Positions 1-8,100 of a stretch of DNA of 30,787 nucleotides are shown here, one piece after another. Both the position numbers and the translations under genes were made by a program. Position 1 is the stretch's first letter. The number at the start of each line of letters is the position of its first letter. Where the stretch lies: the NCBI GenBank assembly GCA_032358255.1, contig JAULBX010028316.1, positions 1-30,787 on the forward strand. Direction: 5' to 3'. The notes beneath the pieces are model-generated. The model searched no databases. It saw only the letters and a list, made by a program, of their open reading frames with translations, and was not told where the DNA came from. The stretch comes from Heterotrichella gracilis. Taxonomy: Eukaryota; Sar; Xanthophyceae; Tribonematales; Xanthonemataceae.

Positions 1-45
1 GGCATACCCAGACATGCTAACCTGGCTTCAAAGCTGGAAAGCAAA

Positions 46-84
<39 letters not shown>
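46..84. repeat. TTAC tetranucleotide microsatellite
   Basis: About ten tandem copies of a four-base TTAC unit (39 bases) lie in the intron of the left-most gene, ending 34 bases before its last splice acceptor. The tract is uninterrupted, so its length is likely to vary between individuals. No function is implied. Confidence 0.95.
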
Positions 85-118
85 GTTGCATAACTAATAT
101 CTGCGTTTGTGTCTGCAG

Positions 119-395
119 GTTTGCCTTGGTCCGCAACCTCAGCTGGGACAAGGGCGGCATCTTCAATGCCAATGCCTGGGATGGCATGGCAGAGAAGGCC
201 ATGTTGAAGATCCTGACAGAGGACAAGGGCATGGTGGAGCTGCTGCGCCCAGAGCTGCTGCTCAGGGAAATCTCGCTGGCGCCTGATCTGCCTCAGATTG
301 AGTTCCGCAAGCTCAGGCAGAGCTTTGTTGACATGGGCTATGGCGTGCCGCCAGAGAGCTCCCTGCAGCAGTTCCGCAACAACATCCAGCGCTAG
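119..395 (+). CDS. 3'-terminal exon of an unrecognised protein-coding gene (partial)
   Basis: This is the last exon of a plus-strand gene whose remainder lies left of the window. A pyrimidine-flanked acceptor (TCTGCAG) ends at 118. The exon then stays open for about 91 codons to a TAG at 393-395, starting with one base that completes a codon split by the intron. The visible C-terminus begins FALVRNLSWDKGG and ends LQQFRNNIQR. It is rich in Leu, Glu and Lys, looks mostly helical and soluble, and has no membrane segment or catalytic motif that I can see. I could not assign a family; a C-terminal part of an ABC1/UbiB-like kinase was considered, but nothing diagnostic is visible. The Met at 144 aligned with no known start, so an internal ATG was not chosen. 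The coding call rests on the acceptor, the sustained frame and protein-like composition. Confidence 0.7.
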
Positions 396-1511
396 GTGGA
401 TTGCATTTCATTCCCCAGGTAACGTAATGAGTGACCATTTTGGAGTCTACCCCATTGCAATGTAGCTCTATGGCACAGCATACATGACCGGTGCACGTGC
501 AACGCAATGGGGGAAGCTTGAGGCACTGCGATAAATGCCAACTATAGAGACGCATCAGGGTTTGGCACGTCAAAGTGTACAACAGTCTGGTTACCAACTT
601 CATTGTATCCCAACGGATGCCAATGTGACTCAATTTGGATGTACAGTATCATGCAAGATTCTGAGGTTCGTTTCTCACAACGGAGCATTTGTTTACCCAT
701 GTATGCGGCTGGTTAGTGATCTGTATTCCTTGACCCGGTCCATGGTGCAGATAGGCTGGAATTGATGCTTTTTTTCTCTTTTGTTGCAAGGCACATATGC
801 AGCCTCTTATCAGTGGTGCTGTGTGGGTGATGTAGTTGAGATACCATATGTACATTGCCTGGATACATTTTCCAGTGTATGGCAGCGGCTGGCTAGACTT
901 ACATAGTCAGCAGACTTGTATAGTCACCTCGGTTTATGGCAAAAAGAATGTGATGACCGTCAAGGTTTCAAGGGTAGCAATTTGTCAAGGAGTTGAAGAG
1001 AAGATGAACTGGTTTGAAATGAACAATGTGAAATGGTTTGTAGAGTATTTGCTTTTTGACGATGAAATGGGATGCCTGATTTTTCTTGAAGTTGATGGAG
1101 TGTTTTTCAACCCCTCTCTGGAGGCGGCCTTTATGATGTACTTTGGTGAACAGATGAGCTGAATTTGAAAGCGTCAAACTTTTGATGCGGATGTATGGAC
1201 CTGTTGTTGCAGCACTGTTGGCAAAATGTCTTGTGCGGCGTGTACAGTTAGCCAGACAAAAGAAGTTGTACACTGTGCTTGTTATTTTTTTTGGTCTGTT
1301 TTCCGGCTGGCTGCCCGTGCAGTACAGTGCCACTTTCTTGTGTGTTCAAGCTGTCAGCCAATATGGTCACAGCAGTGTGAACCCCTGAGGAACATGTCCA
1401 GGGAAACAGTGCCGTAAGCACCATGTGGTACATGTATTATACATGATAAATGATCTAGGAATGGGTCAGCGGTATGCGTGGTGGTGTGACAGTCGTTTGA
1501 TCATGGCCACA

Positions 1512-1516
1512 TTACA
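1512..1516 (-). terminator. Candidate TGTAA poly(A) signal for the pseudokinase gene
   Basis: Reading down the minus strand from the kinase stop at 2808, this is the first TGTAA I found (TTACA on the plus strand). TGTAA is the usual polyadenylation motif of green algae. It would imply a 3' UTR of about 1.3 kb, which is long, so the call is tentative. Confidence 0.3.
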
Positions 1517-1578
1517 ATGGTCATTATGACCACTGATAGGCTGTGACTTGAAAACCATTTGCACGGTGTGCAGCACAT

Positions 1579-1583
1579 TGTAA
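1579..1583 (+). terminator. Candidate TGTAA poly(A) signal for the left-most gene
   Basis: This is the first TGTAA I found on the plus strand after the stop codon at 393-395, giving a 3' UTR of about 1.2 kb. It faces the minus-strand candidate at 1516-1512, so the two transcripts would overlap by roughly 100 bases if both signals are used. Confidence 0.3.
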
Positions 1584-2807
1584 GTGGATTGCATCTGTGC
1601 TGCCCGTACCTTTCCTACTTGCCCGCACCTATGGAGTTCAATTGGGCATCAGAAGCCGCTCTAGGACTTTGTACCGCACGGCATGGCTTGCATACAAACA
1701 AACAAACAAAAGGCGTTCCAAGCCGTTATCGGCTTATTGCCCTGTGTGCCCCTGAAGGGCACACATCTGGGACTTAAAGTCCACAATGTCATGAAAAGTA
1801 TGGCTTGCATACTATACACAGAGTCTGCACACTTGTGCCATTGGTGTGTGGGGGCGTTTTGTTTCTTTCTTTCTTTCTTCTGGTGGACTATGAGTCAATG
1901 GCCATAGTCTGTGACAGTCAAAGTTTGCTTGGCGCCGGTGCTACCAACACTGTGTAGCTAGCAGTGTGCAACTAACTTGTCAGTGACTTTCAAGTTAGTG
2001 ACTGGTTGGCACTCCAGCCGGAATGCATGGCTGACAACCGGACTCAGTTAGGAATTAGTTTCCCAAACAGTGAGTGAAGGCTCGAGTATTAAACCTGCGG
2101 CTCAGCCAGGCTGGCCAGTGGGCTAATAGCAGCTGAGCCAGCCTCGGTGAAATAAAAGCGACACCGGTGAATATTTAAAGCAAGTCGAACTGCATCGTCT
2201 GTCAATCCCTTCTCAAGCAACCACACAAACTGTGTACTGCAACTGTGTATTCTGGGAGTCACAACTTGCCCACACAAACAAAGAGTAATTAAAACGTTCA
2301 TACTCTGCCGCCCATACTGACACAAGGGAGGTGCAACCAACAGCTAGATATACACCACACCAAAAAAACTCCTGGGGCTGGTGCGGCAAAAGCTGCACTG
2401 CGCACAGCTCCACAACGCTTGAACTGCACAACCTGACCCTCAGGAGGACCAATCAAGAATATCAAACGAGAATATGTTGAGTGGCTAGCAAGCCACAGCC
2501 AAACACCCAGATGGAGACGGCGTTCTGGCTGTGCATTCAATGGTTTTATGTGTCTAAAAAGTGCCATGAGAAAACTCCAACAACGAGTAAAAGAAGTGCC
2601 CAGGATTGTGCAGTGCTGACAGTGCACTCAGCCATCCTGAGGCGCGGTGAACACCCGTGCAACTGCACCGTCAAGCATGCAAGCCCAGACAGATTGCTGT
2701 AGGAGAAAATTGTTCCAACCAACCAACTGCAACTGTTGCTGACAACCCGCAACGTTCTTGTTGACCAGTTTGGCATAGGAAGTCACCCAGTCAACTTGAA
2801 CAGCTAC

Positions 2808-3839
2808 TCAGTAGTAGTAGTTGTTCTTCTGTGAAGCACTAGGCTTGGATGCTAGCGACACTATTCGTCGGATCTCCTCTTCGCTTTGATATGATACCAG
2901 TGGTTTCTGCAGCAGCTGTTCGTTCATGATGAGGGCTCTCTCGGGCAGGTTCTTGAGGAACCAGGGATGCTTCAAAACCTCAGTAGTGTTGTACCTGTTG
3001 GCAGGGTTGGCGACCAACAGGTGTGCCAGGAGGTCTCTGCACAAGTCAGACACATGGGCTGGAGGCACATAGTCTGCTGCCAGAATCTTCTTGATGATGC
3101 TGTGCGGGTTGTGGCTGTCATTGGAGTTGAAGGGGAACTGGCCAGTGAGCAAGTAGTACAGGATGACGCCGCACGCCCACACGTCGGCCTTCTTTGCATC
3201 ATATGCAAAGGGAGCAGTCAAGACTTCTGGCGCCACATACTCAGGGGTTCCCACCACGCTCCTTGCTTTCTGCTCATTCTCGTTGATGCTCGCCCCCAGA
3301 GTGTAGATCTTGAGGATAGGCTTGGGCCCCTTCAGGTCCAGAACGATGCTGTCCAGCTTCAAGTCCCGGCTGGCAATGCCTTGCCTGTGGGTGAAGTCCA
3401 CACCCACCATCAGCTGCTGGAAGAACCAGCGGGCAGCTGACTCGGGCAGTGGCCCACTGCGGCGGGAGTAGTCCTTGAGGGTGCCTCCCGCCACGTGCTC
3501 CTGGACTATGGCTAGGTACTCTGGCGTGAAGAAAACCTCCCGGAACTGGATGATGTGCGGGTGCACAAAGCACACCCGCCGGTTGACAAGCTCGTTCTCC
3601 ACATACTTGTCAATGGTATCCCCCCTCCGAAGGTATCTTATCTCCACGTGCTGCTGTGTCCTGGTGTCCAGAGCTATCTTCACAAAGCCCTCAGGTGTCT
3701 CCTCAAGCACGTCCAGCGGCTTGTAAAACCTTTCGTGCTCATTGGGTTGCTGCTCCTTTGCATTGGCTGTTTTGGAAGGTGAGATCTTCACAATACCACC
3801 CTCCTCCAACGCCTGAGGCTTTGATGCATAGCAACCCAT
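2808..3839 (-). CDS. SNRK2: SnRK2-family pseudokinase with N-terminal acylation motif
   Basis: This single-exon, 343-aa protein has SnRK2 kinase architecture: an N-terminal extension (1-38), a kinase fold (about 39-294, ending HPWFLKNLP) and a SnRK2-type C-terminal box (QSEEEIRRIV, 318-327). SnRK2 kinases are osmotic-stress and ABA-pathway Ser/Thr kinases. Catalytic residues are largely gone. The VAIK lysine is Arg68 (VEIR), the glycine-rich loop is lost (ETPEGFVK), HRD reads SRD (157-159), the Mg-binding Asn is Ser164, and DFG reads TLG (180-182). Fold residues remain: Glu83 of helix C, APE at 203-205, and Asp219. Ser194 in RSVVGTP aligns with the activation-loop serine of OST1. The MGCYASK start suggests myristoylation at Gly2 and palmitoylation at Cys3. 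A splice acceptor at 3872-3871 and a GTAAGT donor at 4304 suggest a 5'-UTR intron. Reading the leader back through it in frame meets a stop before any other ATG, supporting this start. Loss of kinase activity is inferred; the family assignment is firm. Confidence 0.93.
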   Translation of the reverse strand: MGCYASKPQALEEGGIVKISPSKTANAKEQQPNEHERFYKPLDVLEETPEGFVKIALDTRTQQHVEIRYLRRGDTIDKYVENELVNRRVCFVHPHIIQFREVFFTPEYLAIVQEHVAGGTLKDYSRRSGPLPESAARWFFQQLMVGVDFTHRQGIASRDLKLDSIVLDLKGPKPILKIYTLGASINENEQKARSVVGTPEYVAPEVLTAPFAYDAKKADVWACGVILYYLLTGQFPFNSNDSHNPHSIIKKILAADYVPPAHVSDLCRDLLAHLLVANPANRYNTTEVLKHPWFLKNLPERALIMNEQLLQKPLVSYQSEEEIRRIVSLASKPSASQKNNYYY

Positions 3840-5114
3840 GGATACTGAGGTCCAGACCCAAGGCTCACACCTGCAAAGACCAGAGTGGGGTGTCAGTACT
3901 AGCCGTGCCGTGATCTACCCTCTCCTGGGCTCAAAAGCAGCCACAAGGTTAGCAACGCAGCACAGAACAGAACAAGCTAGTCGAGTGCACGATTGGGGAG
4001 GTGATCATAGCCAGTTGGACACAAACTCTGCTAGGTGGCACACACGGGCGCCCAACTGGCCAACTGGGGGGTACGTTCTTTGAAGGAATCTAGTGGAAGA
4101 GACCGTGCGTGTGCACGTTGCAAACAACGCTCTGTTGCCTTGGGAACCGAAGAGAACTACGTTTGTGAAGCGTGAGAAGGCTTCCTTTCCAGTCCACTTG
4201 CGAAAGCAGTCGGCCATTCCCATTGTCGGGTGGCACGGGTCCCCCCCTGGGCTAGGAGCCCACGCAAAGACTCGTTGGCAAGAGACAGTGCAGTGCAAAC
4301 TTACCCCCAGAAATACCCACGTAGGGTAGACGCGGTCCTTTCCCCTGCTACAAGCTGCCAAGGTGCAGTCACGGGCAGGAGCAATAAGCCGGGCTAACGC
4401 CCACGTTGGGTACCAGCCAGGTTCGTCTGCAACTGGGTGGCCGATACGCGGGTCAATGGGGCTGCCCTTTTCAAAAGATATGCAGAGGAGTACAGACAGG
4501 ACAGGGTTGATCAAACAGTGCAAACGTTAGCTCCCATTTGGGCACCCTCAAACAACGACGGGTACCAGCTACGCTTCAACCAACACAGCCAAGCTTCCTA
4601 CGACACAGCCTATGACGGGGACACGAGCGGCAAGAAGAGCTTTCACGTAGAAGAGCATTGAGCTGCCCTGTGCAGCTTATCACAACCAGTTGTGGACGAT
4701 GACCAGAGCCCACACGAGTCTTTGAAGTGACTGGGTTGAGCGGTTGCGTTTATGGTGATATACTCCCCCTTCTGGACACCCACTGCAGTGGCACTGAATT
4801 TGAGCTTTTGAAGTGCATTCAATTCTATGGCGAGCCGTTCTGGTGATCAAGCAAGGTGCACGTTGTGCCTAGTCGCGGCTGTGTCGCATTAGCCTACTGG
4901 AGGAGTACCCAAGTGTCCCGCATTGCATTTCGCTTGGGCACGAAACGCTGCCACTGTCTTTTCGTAACATGATGCAGTGCAACGCTGGCATTGTAGCTAC
5001 ATCTACCGTGCGGTAGTGCACAGGTTGTTGATATATACCTGCACTGTCTGTATGGCGCGCCGTGCGGAACGTCATTGTTGAATTACTGCCTTGCACAGTC
5101 GGGGGTGGCATTGC
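3840..5114. promoter_or_regulatory. Shared upstream region of two divergent genes
   Basis: About 1.27 kb separates the minus-strand pseudokinase start from the plus-strand hnRNP U-like start. It probably holds both promoters and the kinase 5' leader (candidate 5'-UTR intron 4304-3871 on the minus strand). Two near-palindromes with an ACGT core, of the form CCCACGTWGGG, lie at 4316-4326 and 4400-4410. ACGT cores can bind bZIP factors in plants, but no binding is shown here. No TATA box was convincing. A 75-codon plus-strand open frame at 4437-4661 has protein-like composition, but I could not connect it to a gene. Confidence 0.45.
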
Positions 5115-8100
5115 ATGCAACCAGCTGACATGGCGGGCCTGGCTGCTCCCAACGTGTTTTTGAACCCACTCGACTCTAACTTGGAGATCTGCTTGGCACA
5201 CAACAACCTAGTCGCAAGCGCCTTTGCTGATGGAGGGTTTGCCTACATGTGGTCCGGGTCCCGGGCATCAGTGGGTGTGGTGGAGGGCAAGTTTTACTTC
5301 ACGACGGTGGTCATTGGTCTGCAGAACGTGACTGTACCGGACACAGACGACGTTTCTAGCAGCCACATGTGCCGGGTGGGGCTCTCAGCGTTGTCTGCTG
5401 ACGTGGGCCACCTGGGTGAAGCACCCCGGTCTTTTGCTTTCAGCAGCACAGGCACCATCGTGACAGGCAGCTCCTTCAAGGACTACGGGGAGCCTTTCGC
5501 TGTGGGTGACGAGATCGGGTGCTTCATCGATGTCAACGCTCACCAAACCTCCATAGGCTTCAGCAAGAACGGCAAGTGGCTGGGGCTAGCCTTCCAGGTG
5601 CCCACTGTGGGTGAAGCCCTGTTTCCCCACATACTCCTGAAGAACGTGGTGGTGAAGGCGAACTTCAGTGGGTCACCGGAGCCGGGCTACATCGTCAACG
5701 GCTTCCGTCCCTGGAGGGTAGGTTGGCTATCGTTTACGCTGCTTTCTGTGTGTCTGCCCCTGTACCGCTCTGTGTTAACCAGCGGCTTGCTATCCTGTAC
5801 AGGATGCCGCACTGGAGTCAGCTGTGAGCGCGGTTGGACCCATTATGCCACCTCTCTACAAGGACTGCGAGGTAGTGATGCTTGTGGGTTTGCCAGGTGC
5901 GCTGCGGACCCTGTTGTTGGCCTGATTGGAGCGTTTTGTGAATGATGCACGTGCTGACTTCCCCACTGCTTTGACAGGGACGGGAAAGACATCCTGGGCG
6001 AGCAGTTGTGCTGCGAGCCGGCCTGAGAAGCGGTACATCACGCTGGGTATTGCTTCTGTCATGGAGCAGATGCGGGTACGGTGTGCACATGGTTTGCGTG
6101 GCGTTTGGTTCTGCTGCTCTGATGTGTGTCCTTTGACGACGCTTGCCCTGCCTCAGGTGAGAGGGCTGAACCCCAGCAAGCACCCAGCCAGGTTTGAGGA
6201 GCTCATGGTGCTGGCAAGCGGTGCCTTCAACAAGCTGCTGGAGCGGGCGGCGGCTGTCCCAAGGAACTATATCCTGGACCAGACAAAGTGAGTCCCTGTC
6301 TGCTTGCCCTTGAGCGGTTGATTAGATCCACTAGGCGTGCGCTCTATCACTTTTTGCAGAACACTTTGCTGCGGCCATCATTGCAGTCATGATTTGCCCA
6401 GCACGATATATATTTCTTGTATTGCTCTAGCAATGACTTGCCAAAGTACTTGCAAAATTAGCAGCAGACAGCTTGACCTGGGTCTCACACCGCAGTGCGT
6501 TTGAAGCCGCAAGGAGCGCGAAGATCCAGAATTTTGCAGCTTCCGGCTTCTTCTGCAGGGCCGCTGTGTTCATCCTGCCGGACACCCTCCTGTTTGAGCG
6601 CCAGCGCAAGCAGCACATGGAGGAGGGCAAGTTTGTGCCCGAAGAAGTCATTGCCAACATGAAAGGTATGGTGGCAGTTCAAACCCCCTCCTTGATATGA
6701 GTTTGTGAAGTTCTGGCCCACACTAACTGTAACCCATGGTCGGCCTGATTAAGGTTGCTGGTATTGGTATCGTGGCGGGACCTTGGCCGTCGCTGGTGGG
6801 GCTGTGTATCGGTGACAGTGCATGTTAACGTAGAAGTAAGGGCGCAGGTATCCCAGGCAAGCGGTGGTCGACGTATCCGTGGAGCAAAGTGCATGTCAGG
6901 TTGTGGCGTATTGCATCGCACATGCATCATTGGTAGCCATTTTGGCCACACCATGGTCTAACGTTATAGTTTGCATGCATTCCAGCTACGCCATGGTCTT
7001 AATATTGATCACAATCTCAGCACATACTTACAATAGCCTCCCTCTGATATTCAATAAGGCATATTCCCAGGCGCTGAGCTTCATTTTCAACTGCAGCAGA
7101 CACCTTCCAACAAGTGTTGCCAACTGGGTTGTTTTGCACAAGTGCTGATTTTTTTGGTTATCACTAGTTATACCCAGTGGCTAGTACCATATGTATTCGT
7201 TCTCCTTGTGGGTGCATGTAAATTGCATAACACCCTTTCATAATCAGGTATGCCTCAACATTTAATGAGCCATTTTGCTTATCAATCCACTGTTTCCATT
7301 GCCAAAATGGCGGGCAACGAATTGTCCGCTGACCTACTGCTATGGTGCCCATTTCATCCGACAGTTGGTTATGGGAGACAGCAGGAAACTGTTGCCTTCT
7401 CACTGTGAAGCAACCCCCTGACCTCTTGGACAAATCCTCAGGCTATAACCAACGACTGGATTGAACGTTGGGTGCATGGACGGTGGCTATTGTCATCTGC
7501 AAGTTCGAGTGCATGGTTTGCGTTTGCTTGGCAACGTGCACTGCCAAGCTGTAGCATTGTGTCTGGTGTCTACACGTCAGAATTTGCAGCTGGTAAAGAA
7601 GCTATTCTTGGGTACTTTAAACTATTGGAGTGCAATGATAGTTGGACTTGGTTCAGTAAGGGCAGGAGATGGTTGACTCTAGTATCTGGTGACTCTTTTT
7701 CACAGCTCACCCACCGTTCTATAATATGCTGACAATATTATGATCCCACATAAACACAGGCTTCAAGCAGGATGACTTGAATATGTGATGTATTGAAGTC
7801 CTCCTGCTTCTTTCAAGCAGGCAATGCCATGTCCCCAGGCAAATGCATAAATGTTGTTAGGTATTGTCAAAATTGTGTTGTTTATCTACTTACCTTGAAC
7901 CTTACACTATAATGTGCTACGTAATATGACCCAATGGCCGTCATGCACCCCCCACCCTCTCATGGCAAGGCCTTTTCCAGTTGTATAAAAAATGCAATGG
8001 GCGTTACAGTCTCACAGCAAAGAATCCTAGCCTATGTAAGCAGTGCCAAGGGATTCAGACAGGTTGATACAAAACCTGACAAATATGGACGAGAGGGCAT

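Larger units (their letters stand above)
396..2807. other. Non-coding convergent 3' flank between the partial gene and the pseudokinase gene
   Basis: No coding exon could be supported on either strand in these 2.4 kb. The sequence is T/G-rich with short, unconvincing open frames. It holds small simple repeats: a CAAA tract near 1693-1708 and a TTTC tract at 1862-1879. It also holds short inverted repeats: CATGTAT/ATACATG around one base at 1431-1445, and ACTAACTTG (1971-1979) against CAAGTTAGT (1991-1999). It most likely contains the long 3' untranslated regions of the two flanking convergent genes. Confidence 0.6.

Noticed and set aside
46..84. TTAC array considered as telomeric or centromeric repeat
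   Set aside because: The unit is four bases and the tract only 39 bases, so it is an ordinary intronic microsatellite.
2967..3440. 157-codon plus-strand frame
   Set aside because: Antisense to the SnRK2-like CDS, whose family assignment is clear.
4005..4523. 172-codon minus-strand open frame upstream of the pseudokinase
   Set aside because: No start ATG that links to the kinase frame and no domain. A good GTAAGT donor inside it fits a 5'-UTR intron better.
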